A DNA stretch of 64,000 nt, from NCBI GenBank assembly GCA_001179505.1, contig CDMY01000117.1, positions 1-64,000 on the forward strand, read 5' to 3'. This stretch comes from Vitrella brassicaformis (taxonomy: Eukaryota; Sar; Vitrellaceae). Below the pieces are notes generated by a model. The model did no database searches. It was not told the origin of the DNA and worked only from the letters and a program-made list of their open reading frames with translations. The position numbers and the translations under genes were made by a program. Below, piece by piece: positions 23,394 through 34,974 of the stretch; position 1 is the first letter of the stretch; each line of letters opens with the position of its first letter.

Positions 23394-26300
23394 GGAGAGT
23401 GCCCTGATTGTATTGTGCCTATTAGATTGACCTAGAGGGTCTGACCGAGACTCTCGAGAAGGACCGCCTGGCGTCGGTGAGGGAGCTGGAGCGACGCCTG
23501 CAGGAGGCAACCGACGCACACACACGGACGCGCGACAGACTACAGGCTGACTTGGACAAAGCCACCGCCGACACAGAGGTATGCCGCGTCACTGTGGAGG
23601 TCATCCATCCATCCATATGTGCATGGCAGAGCCTGGAGAGCCGAGTGACGAGTCTGCAGGATGAGCTGGCGACAGTGCGGGGCGTCCGGGGCTCGCTCGA
23701 AGACAAGATCCACCGGCTCGAAGCCGACCTCGCCGCAGCACAACACGCACTCGCACAGAAGGACATCGAACGAAGCCGGTACGTGACACAGACAGCAGAC
23801 AGCCGCATCGACACTCTGGAGTGTCTGCGTGGGTGTCTGTGTGTTGCCTGTGTGTCAGTGACGACGAGAGGGAGGGCCGGTTGGCGCATGAGGAGGTGCA
23901 GGCGCTGAGGAGACAGCTCACGCAGCGGGAGGAGGACAAGAGACAGTGTGATCAGGTGAGGTGAACGATACGGAGGGACTGCACTGCATGGCTGAAGCGA
24001 ACAATACACACACACACACACATGGCTTCTCCCTAAATTGCCTGCAGGCGTGGCTGGCTAAGTATGAGTCGATGGTCCGCAGCCAGACCGACCTGGACTC
24101 GCGAAATCGGCAGATAGCACAGGAACTCCAAGTACACAAACACACAACACCTCCCGCACAGCCACACACATAGAGACACACACACTCTCTCTCCCCTCTG
24201 TCCGTCTCCCAGGAAGCCCGGTCCCGCCTTGAGGCCGCCGTCGACGCCCAGCAGTCCATCGAGGTCACGCTGCACGGCACGGAGACCGATCTGCAGGCTG
24301 CCCGTCGTGAGTGCGAGTCGCTGCGTGCCCTCAACGGTCGGCAGGATGAGGTGATCGGGGCGCTTGAGAGGCGGCTGCGTGGCTATGAGGCGACTGACGA
24401 GGTGCTGGCCAGTGAGCTGCACACAGCCATGGAGACCAGGCTCAAGAAGGAACTCGATGACAACGTTTGTCAGGTGCAACACACACGGGACACACTGATG
24501 TCTGTGTCATGATAAAGTAGGTGCTCATCTGTGTGTGGTGTGTAGGTCCGTCGCGACTACGAGAAGCGTCTCGCATCGACGCAGTCTCAGCGAGACGGCC
24601 TGCAGCAGCAGCTCAAGACTCTCCAGGAAGCTGTGCAGATGCTCAAGCACCAGACGCAGACTCTCACACCTCCCCGGTCCACCTCTCCCCAGCCCCAGCC
24701 ACAGGCGGCCCCTCCCAACCCCCAACAACGCGCCGCATCTCTCCCACCCACAGCAAATATTCGCGCAGACCAGCCGCCCTCCAGCTACGGAGCATCATTC
24801 CATCGGAGCAGGGGTGTTGACGAGAGGAGGGAGAGGGAGAGGGAGATGGAGAGGGAGAAAGCGGCCGTCATCAAGGAGAAGGAGCGCGAGATAGACAGGC
24901 TCGGCAAGGAGCTGCGTGTGGCAGAGGCGCGCGTCAAGGAGATCGAGGGCGAGAAGGCGCAGAGGGACAAGGAGGGCAAGGACCGCCACACCCAGCTCAG
25001 GAGCAAGCTCGCCGCCCTCCAAAACGAGCTGGACCGCTTCATTTCAGCCGGTGAGACCGACATCCGGCAGAGGAAGATCCGCGATGAAGCCGACCGTGCG
25101 CTCAAGAGCCGAGAGGCCGAGTTTGCGGAGCGGCTCAAGTCCGAGAAGCAGCAGCTGGTTCGGGAGCACCAGCAGCGCATCAAGAAGGCCAAACAGGAGG
25201 CGGAGGAGACCGTCAGGGCCATGCAGAGGGACAAGGAGAAGGCCGAGGCCGACCGGATGGCGCTCTTCGAGCGGACCGTCGACGGCCTTGTGGACGTCTT
25301 CGACACAGCACGCGACCACCTGACGGCCATCACAGCCGCCGACTCATCCGCAGCAGGGACGTCCGATGACAGTGTCCCATCCTCCTCCTCTCCCCGTCTG
25401 CTGCTCTCCCGCCGCCCATCCCCTCTCCGGTCATCGATCGGTGCCCGGGCCCCCGCGCCATTCCATCGGCTGCTGCCCGCAGACGGCTCACCCAAGATGC
25501 TCCGATGGTCACTCGTCCACCTTACCTCCGCACATCGAGACAGGAAGGCTCGCAGCAGCGGCAACAGCAGCAGCAGTGGGAGGGCCGAGAGTCCCTTCAG
25601 TAGCATGACGGACGACGAGCTGCGGCGCGTGCGGCCGGTGCTGGAGCTGGTGCGCCAGCTGGTGCTGGTGGCGATGGGTGAGGGAATGCGCTGGGCGATG
25701 CCGCTGTGGCGGGGGAGGGTCGCGGCCTACCGGGCCATGCTGAGGTTCCACCGGAACGTCGCACACAGGAGACTTAGGAGGGAACGGCAGAAGGTGCGTA
25801 CACACGGGGTGGGAAGGTGGACAGATGTCTTCTGCTATGTGTGTGGTGTGTTGATTGATGCAGCACGGCCCGCCCCTTTCCTCCGGTGGCCGTGTGGGCG
25901 TCCTGGACACCTCCCCGCCCTCACACAGCCCCTTCCGTGGCCTCTCCCCATCCCGTGGTCTCTCCCCCCCTGCCATCATCACGGAACAGCCGCGCCAGCC
26001 CCCCCAGCCAACCACCCCCCCACACGCCACCCCACCACCCCTTCTCTCGGTCAAGCGGCGAGAGCCCGATCAGACCTTCACCTTTGCCCGGTCCAAGACT
26101 CCCCCCGTCAGCCGGTCACCGAAGCGGGTACACACGAGCGGCCGCACGAGCGACCCTGGGTCAAGATCGCCTATTCGTCGTGACGGCGCACACACAGTGA
26201 CAGTGGCATCGCTGGGACCGAGCGTGTTGCAGAGGGTGGTGGGGCTGCAGGCCGAGAGGGTGGTGCGGGAGGTGCAGAGAGGGAGGGAGGAGGCCATACG

Positions 26301-26430
26301 GAGATGTGTGAGGGCCGATGTTCGGTCGCTGCCGCGGTCCCGGACCCCCCCGTTGCGTGAGAGGGAATCCGTGCCGATGCACATGGTGTCCAAGAGCCGC
26401 CTGGCGCCACGGGGCAAGAGCGTCGGGTGA
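17548..26430 (+). CDS. Giant coiled-coil protein with clustered dynein light chain (LC8)-type motifs
   Basis: Twenty-two exons close in phase with no stop: 17548-18059, 18165-18315, 18412-18511, 18583-18695, 18786-18857, 18974-19069, 19154-19507, 19583-19869, 19951-20506, 20596-21285, 21371-22318, 22390-22590, 22692-22865, 22979-23092, 23205-23294, 23426-23578, 23630-23778, 23859-23955, 24048-24131, 24213-24473, 24546-25793 and 25864-26430; about 2338 residues. The N-terminal 175 residues are Gly/Ser-rich. Then come long heptad-rich coiled coils (LEKENSGLQGEVTNLRIQVE and many similar). Between 20186 and 21175 lies a low-complexity insert with repeated x-Q-T-E motifs. The C-terminus is basic and Ser/Pro-rich (SKTPPVSRSPKR). 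The start is fixed by an in-frame TGA two codons upstream. The fold and motifs suggest a cytoskeletal, centrosomal or basal-body scaffold, but I recognise no specific orthologue. Its last codons lie in the inverted-repeat arm. Confidence 0.8.
20186..21175 (+). other. Array of candidate LC8-binding (TQT-like) motifs inside the coiled-coil gene
   Basis: Within about 330 codons the motifs are CQT, ASQTEA, TVQTEG, STQTEG, ATQTPP, SAQTAS, SVQAAP, AVQTEG, PLQTER and EVQTDE. Dynein light chain LC8 binds short disordered segments centred on TQT or similar. Multivalent arrays of this type are known from nuclear pore and centrosomal scaffolds. The region lacks heptads and is Pro/Ser/His-rich, as expected for a disordered linker. 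Confidence 0.55.
23349..23394. repeat. (CA)n then (GA)n microsatellite in an intron
   Basis: A compound dinucleotide repeat in the intron between exons ending at 23294 and starting at 23426 of the coiled-coil gene. Confidence 0.9.
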
Positions 26431-26912
26431 CTGGCGATCGATATATGTGTTGGTTCCTTTTCGTATGTACATTCATTTGATACGCACGTACAGCGCTCCA
26501 GCTTTTTGTAGGGGGGTTGGCTGGCTGACGTGAACGTACATGTGTCCGCTTGTGTGTATAGCTAGATGCATGGGTCATGTACAGGCAGACAGACAGACAG
26601 ACAGACAGACATGGAGCGATGGCGCGACGCCAGATGGCGGCGAGAATTGAGATTCTCGACGTCGAGACGCCTAATTTTACATTACTTCTTAAGCGTGCGT
26701 CATTTCTTGATGTTCGTCCTTTGTTGCCGCTCCCTGCAGCCCGCTCTCCTTCCCCCTCACCCATTGCACCGTCACCTACTACCAGCTCACCCGCCGCAGA
26801 ATGGCCTAGAGCCCACTCGAGCCCACCGACCTCCGCCGCAGCATCGCTCTTAAAACATCTGGCGGAGGATGACGAGTGGCGGCTGCTACTGGTGACGGCC
26901 GACATGTTAGGC
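26411..26912 (-). repeat. Right arm of the ~0.5 kb inverted repeat
   Basis: The inverse of 14777-15280. It starts inside the final codons of the coiled-coil gene, so this arm is probably the parental location of that 3' end. It runs into the family segment with LLKHLAEDDEWRLLL. Confidence 0.85.
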
Positions 26913-28430
26913 GACGGGATAGACTTCCGTCGTGTGCTCTCGTTCGTCAGGCGAACGCGCCAGTGAGAGAGATGTCAGCAGCGAGCAACACTGCATCAGC
27001 AGCGGCCTCAGAGCCACACGAGGGAGGCGGATCAGCCGCGGCTCCCACTGGTGACGGCGGACATGTTTGGCATGGCCCATCGCCCAAGTGGCCAAGCAGA
27101 GCGGCAACAGCTTTGTTTCAGGAGGGAGTTCGAGGGGAAGGAGGCCGCACTTCATTGAAGATGGTCGCCATCACGCGCAACAGCAAACGGCAGCATCAAG
27201 AAGGCCTGCCACACGCAGGTGCGGTCCCTGCAGGCCGAGCTGCGCCACCGTCATGGGCCTCGGAGCGCCGGCCGTCTTCAGGAAGATGAGGGGCGAGGAG
27301 GTGCAGTTTGAAAAGCAGTGTACCTTCATTGCCATGCCGTGGCTGAAGAGTAAGTGTGCAGAAAGAATCATGAGAAGAAGGCCTTATTCGTGGTGGAATT
27401 TGTCCTCTCTGTGTGTTTTGTCCACAGTTGGTGTGCCGCGGGAGGGCGGCACGCATTGCGACGTGTACAACTTCCCTGACAACAGGCCGCCGACGCCATC
27501 TACGAGGTGTCGATGGCCGTCCGCAGCGCAGGGCTCTTCACGCTCGGACACATGTCCTGCGCGTCGGCCCACACCTACGCCATCGACAACCTCAATAAGG
27601 ACGTGTTGCTCAGCTGGGAAGCCCTGCAAGAGGCGGCCACGTTCCGCTCGGTGTTCCCCCCTCCCCGTCCCTGAAGAGGTGGGTGGGTACATCTGCGCCT
27701 TGCCACGCCACACGCGTTTATTTGTCTTTGTCTAACAGCAGTTGCGGCACCTGAGCCACAGTCAGGTGCTGCAGCTCGTGAACCAACTCGACGAGAGCGG
27801 CCGCAACATGCTCATGCAGATACGGTGGCCCTGAGCCACAATCAGCTGCTGGAGCTCGTGAACCAGCTCAGCGAGGAAGGCCGCGAGATGCTCATGAACC
27901 GCATCTTAGAGGAAGGGTTGGGTGGTGAGGACCGACGCGAGCATGAGGAGCCTCACGCACACAGTCGGCGACACGGAGGTCAGAATGGAGGAATGCTGAC
28001 TGACGTCACAATGCGTCAACGAATTTTTCGCTGTCTGTTTCCGTCACATGTCTGTATGCAGCCGCCGACTCTCCCCACAGCGAGGCCGGCTGAGGCGGAC
28101 ACACCCGTCAGACGTGTCGAGCTCTCCATCGACACCGGACGACCAGGTACCTCAACCAACACATGGCACTCTCGTGCTGCCAATACATACGCTGCTCTAT
28201 GTGTGTCCGTGTATATATGGTGCGCCTTCAGGTGAGCGGGTCGACCAACGTCCTGGCCACTGCTGGGGATGTGAGCGCGGTGGGAGAGCGGACGGCTTAC
28301 CATCGCAGCCCCGGCAGCTCAACGACCGACGAGGCTGTGCCTTCGTGGGGATCGCCAAGATTTGGCCAGTGTATGGGCGGGCCCACAAGCCATCGCTGCC
28401 TCCATTTTATATCACGATGTCTCTTTGGCT
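26633..28430 (+). pseudogene. Inverted, rearranged copy of the 11-15 kb family genes
   Basis: Coding-like segments in order: MAARIEILDVETPNF through SLLKHLAEDDEWR (about 26633-26966); a second VTADMFG-like unit near 27050; kinase N-lobe exons about 27251-27349, 27428-27462 and 27486-27649, with the same short intron as its inverse copy; two tandem repeats (HLSHSQVLQLVNQLDESGR and ALSHNQLLELVNQLSEEGR, 27740-27910); and VSGSTNVLATAGDVSAVGER from 28232. The kinase C-lobe is absent. The two LSH repeats are in different frames, with a stop near 27835, and the first part also ends in a stop at 26966. It therefore looks like a broken or chimeric copy, though it could be expressed in parts. Its segment order differs from that on the minus strand at 11-15 kb. 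Confidence 0.45.
28391..28413 (+). repeat. Dispersed 3'-side element, inverted copy
   Basis: Reads CATCGCTGCCTCCATTTTAT then ATC on the plus strand, the reverse complement of the copy type at 11371-11393. It keeps the same orientation relative to the family coding segments. Confidence 0.6.
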
Positions 28431-28929
28431 CTTGTGCATGGCAACCGACCGACCTCTGTCTGTGTGTGTGTGAATGTGTGTGTGTTGCGTCTCCACTCTT
28501 GAGCAAAAAGCAAGACTCCGACTTCTTTGTGTATGCGTGTGTGTGAGCAAATCGATCAACCAACCAGCTGTACACGGGACGGATAAAGTGCATCCAAACG
28601 CAGTGGTCTGCAATACAGTGAGCCACGGCCATACACACACACACACACACGAAGCGTTTCAGTCCACACTAGCTGATCCACCTCCACAGACTCTCGATGC
28701 AGATCGCATCTCCAGAGGTCCACATCTCGTGCATGTCCGACAACAATCGCACCAATGTGGCCATCGATTCCACCGATGGCCAAAGGGATGCGATCGCTGA
28801 GGGACACGTCCGAAATGTAACCACCGAGGGGCGCTCCAACCAATACCAGCTGTCAGCTGCATAATACGGTGTCTACCTTGGCACATACACACTCAACACA
28901 CACCCTTTTCTCCCGTCCGCTGGCCTGGC
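28431..28929. other. Spacer without a supportable gene
   Basis: Contains TG and CA runs (28457-28482 and 28632-28650). A short stretch at 28660-28860 is open in all three minus frames, and no frame shows a recognisable domain, so no call is made. Confidence 0.5.
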
Positions 28930-31900
28930 CTACCCCCGCCCCCCTCCACCTCCGCCACCGCCCCCTCCATATCCGCTGCCCTGCGGAAACCCCCTTGGCA
29001 CCTGCTGTAGCGCCCTCTGCGCAGCCATCATCCTGGACAGATCCTGCTGCTGCTGCTGGTACTGCTGCTGGTGCTGCTGCTGGTGCGGCATGGCCATCTT
29101 GGCCATCTGCTGCTGGAGCTGCTGCATGTGGTATGCTGCAAAAGGGGCGCTCATCGGCTGCCGGGAGAGCTGCCCGGATACCGGCATTGTGGGGGGCATC
29201 GGGACCATCTGGGGGTACACCCGGCCGTGGCCGCCCATGACGGCGGGGGCATAGGGGATTGGGGGTGGTGCCCCCGAGCGGCGGGCGCCTGCGAGATCAT
29301 GCATCAGAGAGGGCATGGCAGGCGGTGATGGCCTGAAGGGCTGCTCGACTTTCTTCTTCTTGGCCCGCAGCTGGTCGGCCTCCTCGCCGGGTGGGCTTGG
29401 GGTGCCTGACGGCGGGGGGCTCCGCTTCTTGGTTGGCTTGCGGGGTGCCGGCATGGGCCGCTGGAACTGCATGGCGTCCATCAGGGGGCGCCTCAGCATC
29501 TCTGCACGAAGCTGCTGAGCGTGGCTGGGGGGGCGGACGTTGATCTGAAAGAGAATCTTCTGCCTGTGGATGGACGGAGAAGGGGAGAATGGAGTTGCCT
29601 GTCAGTCTGTCAGTCAGTCTGTCTGTCTGTCGTTCCTCCCATTCTCACTTGATGACTGGTGGGAGCTTTTTGCCTTTGCCGATGTCGATGAAGGCCCGCA
29701 GGTCGGCCAGCTGCCACGACATCCACTCCCTGTCCAGCAACCGGTTCGTGCGGGACACCTGTCCACATGAAGCACAGACACACAGCCATGCACATCACAT
29801 CACATCACATTCACACAGCCGCCACCCCCACTCCACTCCACTCTTTTCGCTCACATTCGACTCGGTCTTCTCGAGTTTTTCCGCCGTAGTGAGCTTGCGC
29901 CCAGCGCCCTCGCCCTCCCCCTGTCGCCTCTCAGCTGAGGTGGGCGACTCCCCCTCACCCGATGGGCCGCCCTCCGCACCCTTGTCGGCCTTGTCGGGCT
30001 GACCAGAAGGAGACGAGCGCGGCCATGAGGAAAAGTGCTGGGTGGCTCTTTGCCTTTGTCAGGTCATTTCGCTCACCCCGAACAGGTCGTCGTCCGATCC
30101 GATGCCGAGTGCTTTCCGCAGGGCCTCGTTGGCCGTGTCACTCGACGCCTTTGCCTTCTCAAGCACCTCAGTAGCCTTGGCCTACACCAGAACACACGCG
30201 CACACACAGAAGAGATAGATGGTCTGAGACAATGTATGTCCTCATGTGACGATGTGTCCGACAGCACCGTTTCAGCGATTCTCGGGGATGGCTCCTGCTC
30301 GTTTTCCTTTGGCTTTGGGGGCTCCTCCGGTGGCGGCTCGTCGCCGCCGCCCTCCTTCTTTTTCTTCTTGGACGCCTTGGCCTTGGCTTTGGCCTCAGCC
30401 TGCTCCTGCAGCATCACACGGCGCCGCTCATCGTCCTCGCGCATCCTCTGAACACACACACACACACACACTCCGGGGTGGCGGGTGGCGGTGGGCGTGC
30501 TCACCTTGACGTGTGCGTCCCTCCGCTTGGTGTCGAGCAGCTCCAGCTTCTTGAGCTCGCCATACGGGCCATACATCTGATGGACGACACACAACGCCAC
30601 TCACTCACCGGCTGGCCTTCCATTGGCTTCATGTACACACACAGTCAGCTCACCATCTTGACAGGCCAGCTGTTCTGCTGCAGTGCCCCAACGTCATCCT
30701 GGATGCGCACGTCGCCGTCGGGCAGCCGCCCCCTGACTTTGCTGAGCTCCTTAGGGCCGGCGCGTGTGCCGGTGCGGGCGCGCTTGAAGAACTCCAGATC
30801 CTCCGACACCACCCTGGTGATTTGATTGACACACACACACACACACACACACACACGGGGTAAGTCGGCTGCGTGCGTGTGCGTGTGTGGATGGAGGTGC
30901 GTGCCTGAGGAAGTCGAGTGTGGTCTCCATGGCTGTGGTTACGGCGTCGGGCTTGATGTCCCTGACCCCATATTTGCTCCCGATGACCTTCATCTTGACC
31001 CCCAGGTCCTCCTTCAGGCTCGCATACGCATCGCGCCTCTGCCGGGGAGCACCCGGCGCACCGGGTAGAGGGAACATGCGATCCCCCGCCGCCACAGCGC
31101 TGACGGCACTGAGAGCGTCGCCCAGGTCGCCGATGGGCTTGTTCTTCATGAGCCCCCCGGTCTGCTGCTGCAGGAGGGAGGAAGGTGCCTCTCGCTTGAT
31201 GGCCTGGGCGGCGAGCTGTGCTGAGGTCGGGGGAGGGGACGGCGAGGGGGAGGGGCGGGGTGGGTCGGTGCGCGGCAGAGGGGGGCCGGCTGGGGCGCCT
31301 GCACCGCTGCCTGAGGCAAACCTCTCCTTCACCTGCACAGAGACCAATTCAGAGTGCACCGTTCATGTGCGGAGCTGCGACGCTCCTTGCTGTCTGTCCT
31401 CTTGGCGACCTTCCAGACAAACTGCTCGTACTCTCCGGGTCGGTTCCTGAGCAGCTCAATGATGAGAAGCCCCAAGTAGCGCCCAACGGTTTGCATCTGA
31501 ACACATACACACATACGTACAGAATATGAACCTCCCAACGACACGACGTCCTCCCTCCCTCCCTCCCTCCGTCCTCCCTCCCTCCCTCTGTTCTCTTGTT
31601 CATTCAGCGCCCCCACCCACCTCACCTGTCCCGGGTCGGCCCTCCATTGGTCGTACTTGCGCAGGACAGGGGCGAGGCGCGTTTCGTACTGCTGCCGCAG
31701 CTCCGGCCACCTCTCCTTGTTCCACTCCTCCATCACACTCATGCACAGCTCAGGCCGCTGGACAAACACACTCGAGACCCTCACCTGTGGTGGACCATCA
31801 CCCTGCTGCTGCTGTGGCGGTCCTTGTGGCTGTGGCTGTGGCGCCTGCTGCTGCTGCTGCTGCCTCTGCGGGACGGGCGAGGGTCGCCGCATCACGTCTG

Positions 31901-32093
31901 CCGCAGCCATGCTGGACGGTCCTGGCTGCTGCTTGCCGCGCGCATCGAACGGCATGGCGCCTGGCCTGCTGGGTGCGCCCGTCTGCATCATCGGCTGTCG
32001 CTGTGTGGGCTGCTGGGAGGGCGGGCGGCCGCTGAGGCCCTGGGAGTGGCCCGTGTGGTACGGGTAATAGGGAGGGCGAGGTTGGGACGACAT
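28930..32093 (-). CDS. TAF4: TAF4-like TFIID subunit
   Basis: Exons 32093-31626, 31496-31410, 31332-30905, 30813-30654, 30576-30505, 30447-30268, 30181-30077, 29998-29855, 29758-29649 and 29563-28930; 795 residues. TAF4 pairs with TAF12 through a histone fold in the core of the general transcription factor TFIID. The N-terminus is Gln/Pro-rich. A helical block (RYLGLLIIELLRNRPGEYEQ) sits where metazoan TAF4 has its TAFH domain. The conserved C-terminal block matches the TAF4 pattern: VIGSKYGVRDIKPDAVTTAM (human IGKKHGITELHPDVV), then PYGELKKLELLDTKRRDAHV, then a Glu/Lys-rich helix, then SRTNRLLDREWMSWQLADLR. The long Gln/Gly tail is unusual. The exon 3 donor would be GC rather than GT, and the exon 2 donor (GTCGCC) is weak, so those two junctions need transcript support. 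Confidence 0.7.
30829..30856. repeat. (CA)n microsatellite in an intron
   Basis: About 14 CA units in the TAF4 intron,15 bases before the acceptor on the minus strand. Confidence 0.9.
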
Positions 32094-32431
32094 CGTGTGC
32101 GTTGGTCAAGAGGGAGATCCGCTGGCGTTCGTGACGTCCGCTCTAGCGGTGCCTCAGCTTCGGGTCGTTTTTCATCTCCAGCTCCATGCCGCCAGCTGCT
32201 TCGAGATTATTCGAGATTCGGCAGATCTCTGCGGTCGAAGTCTTCCGATGGACGAGTGTGGCTTCCCTCAAGCCAAAGATGAACAGGATTTTTTGCGAGC
32301 CCATATGCATGGAATGTGTTTATACCCTACCCTACCCCCATTCAGCTCGCAGGAAATTTTTGGCTGTTGATTCGTTCGCTCGTTACCGGACACCGTAGTC
32401 CCGGCCCCTGAGGGCTGGAGAGGCGTTGAAG
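32094..32431. promoter_or_regulatory. Shared upstream region of TAF4 and RPS26
   Basis: 338 bases between two divergent start codons. It includes a local direct repeat (ATTATTCGAGATTCGG near 32205-32220). No TATA box is obvious near either start. A two-way promoter is inferred from position only. Confidence 0.4.
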
Positions 32432-33157
32432 ATGCCGAGCAAGCGTCGTAACAACGGCCGTTCCAAGCATGGCCGCGGTCACACCTCCTTCATCCGCTGC
32501 TCCAACTGCGGGAGGGCCACACCCAAGGTGACTGAGGGGGGGGACACACACGACACACAGGGACGCAGGAGGGGGGAAGGGAGGAGGGAGGAAGGCCAGC
32601 GTGGCAACAGAGGGCGAGGTCAGCGAGTGAGGCCGGTTGAGGGCAGGGTGGCGACATGTCGACGAGTCAGGAGGGCGGCTGTGGATCAGGGGAGGGCAGG
32701 GAAGAGATCTGTCGGTCATCTGTCGGTGCACTTGGACCGCTCTGTTGTCTGTGCGCGTGTGTCTGTATGGTCATGTCTGCAGGACAAGGCTGTGAAGCGT
32801 TTCAACGTGCGCAACATCGTCGACGTGTCGTCCCAGCGTGACATCAAGGAGGCCTCCGTCTACGCAAGTAACACCACGAGACACACACACACGGAGAGAC
32901 CCAGACGCAGATATCTAGATCCACACACACATCCACTTCACTCCTCTTCCCCTGTGTGTGTGTGCGTCCTTCTCTGTGGCCATCGGTTGATTGCAGCGTA
33001 CAGCCTTCCGAAGCTGTACATCAAGCAGATGTATTGCATCAGCTGCGCCATCCACGCCCGTATCGTCCGTGTGCGCAGCTCCGAGCAGCGCAAGAACCGC
33101 GAGCCGCCCCCCAGGTTCGGGCAGCGGCCGCAGCAGGGCGGAGGAGGGCCCAGGTAG
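32432..33157 (+). CDS. RPS26: Ribosomal protein eS26
   Basis: Three exons, 32432-32527, 32783-32867 and 32997-33157; 113 residues, the usual eS26 length. It is a component of the small ribosomal subunit near the mRNA exit site. Signature features: start MPSKRRNNGRSKHGRGH, the zinc-binding pairs CSNC and CISC (YCISCAIHARIVR), YSLPKLYIKQMYC, and the RKNREPPPRF tail, followed by Gly/Gln-rich residues. The first intron follows codon 32. It is head-to-head with TAF4. Confidence 0.97.
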   Translation: MPSKRRNNGRSKHGRGHTSFIRCSNCGRATPKVTEGGDTHDTQGRRRGEGRREEGQRGNRGRGQRVRPVEGRVATCRRVRRAAVDQGRAGKRSVGHLSVHLDRSVVCARVSVWSCLQDKAVKRFNVRNIVDVSSQRDIKEASVYASNTTRHTHTERPRRRYLDPHTHPLHSSSPVCVCVLLCGHRLIAAYSLPKLYIKQMYCISCAIHARIVRVRSSEQRKNREPPPRFGQRPQQGGGGPR

Positions 33158-34974
33158 ACGTAGACCTGACGTGTTGTGAGGCTCGCTCGGCTCGGCTGGG
33201 AGATGTGTGGGCGGTTTGCCCTCTCTCTGTGTCGAGTGCGTGGCGTGGAGTGGCGTGGGGTGATTTTCTTGCAATGATGCGTGAGAGGTGTGTGGGTGGG
33301 TGAGTGGATGGATGGATGGATGTGAGGATTCGGTCGAGCAGTGGGCCCATATGTGTGTGGACCCGACGTGTGTGAGGTGGTGTTTCAAGCAGCAAGTGTT
33401 CTTAATTGCGATGCTTGCCGTTCGTTCGTGTCCGAACACACAACAAGCAGCTTTACAGTCAGTCAGCCAGTCGCACGCACACGTCACCTGAGATGGAACC
33501 ACAGCCAGCTGAGATGCGCTCGAACCACACACTGCCTTGCGAGGAGCATCGGTATCGCCCGTCAGGTCTGAACATTTTGCGCTTGACGGTTGACGCAGAC
33601 GCCACAGGCAACGGTGGGTGCAGCCAAGCAACATCGATGACTGCCGGCAGTAAGTACTGAGGATAACACGCATTCGCAGACACGATCAGTGGTCCATCCA
33701 CCCACTCGCAATCCGCAACCCATGATGCACTCTCACCTCAAAACGCAGTCAGTCGGTCAGCCCGTCAGCCAGACAGACAGAGGGGTCGTTGGATATCCAG
33801 GTCATTGTTATTGTGAGAGAGAGATAGCGATAGAGAGGGAGACAGTGAGAGCATCTGCTGTCCTGCAGATCAGCCCTACACCACCCAGCCAACACCACAC
33901 CACACCACACCACACGAGCACACCACCCCCTTTGGTCGTGGGAAGCTGTCTTCTCGCGTCGGTGGAGTGTCTGTCTGTCTGTCAGTCTTGGTGCGCGGTG
34001 GGCGGCCTCGTATGTCACCATTCATTCTATCATACAATTAAAGCATTCATTCAGGCGTGCAGACAACACATACACACACACACACACAGGCAGAGGCAGG
34101 CAGGCAGGCAGGCAGACAGGCTAGGGGTGGTGACACGTCGAGAGGAAAGACCGATCGCTCCTCGATCAAAAATGGGCAGAGATGGATCGATAAAGAAGGC
34201 AGACAGGCAGGCACGCGACCACCTGGTTGTTGTCTGGACGTATTCACATGTCTGTCATGAATTCCACCATAGTATGTCGTCGCTGTCTCCACCCCTTGTG
34301 TTTTCAGATGTGTGTGGCTCCTGTGCCTGTCACCTGCCTTTCATAGCAGCATCCGTCACTGTTTGTGGGCAGTGAAGTGCTGCTAGGCCAAGACAGAAGA
34401 CAGGAGCAGATACCACACGCAATCGAAACACACTTATCGATCCCGTACAGGTAGGTGTGCTGCATTGCCCCGGCTCTCTACTCAGACGCCCCCGACGACC
34501 TTTCTCGCCCCTCATGCGTCGAAACAGAGAGACGAGGGAGGTCATCGAGCACCTCACAGTAGAGACGCCCGAGCTGTGCCCACACACCCAAGCCCAATAT
34601 CGACACCCACAGCGATGGTCCATCCTCACGGCTAGCCTGGCCCCTCACGCCACGCAGAGACGGATCTGATCGGAATGGATAGATGTATACGGTCAGCCAA
34701 AACGGTCAGATAGCGAGCGGGCCAGAAGGAAAAAGTAGGCAGACAGACAGATGACTTCTGTGCGGGCGGCGCGCGGACAAAAATCTGTCCCGGCTATCTG
34801 ACGCCCCCGCCCCCAGGGCGGCACACACGGAGTCAGCGAGAATGAAAGCAAAACAGACGGACGGACGGACGGAGGGACAGGCGTGATGGCAGTCGGTAAG
34901 CCGCACGTGGGGGGGACATTTGTATGCATGCATGTGAATGGTCGTCACTCAGTAAGTAGCCAGTAGTAGGTAAG
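33158..34974. other. Non-coding spacer
   Basis: About 1.8 kb with no convincing exon. It holds GGAT repeats (33305-33322), CACAC and CCACA runs near 33893-33915, CA repeats at 34071-34088, GGCA repeats at 34094-34112 and GGAC repeats at 34856-34875. It probably contains the 3' ends of RPS26 and, beyond 34690, of the RING gene. Confidence 0.6.

Noticed and set aside
28556-28860. Possible small minus-strand gene
   Set aside because: Three frames are open at once, no frame has a domain, and splice sites to join it were not found.
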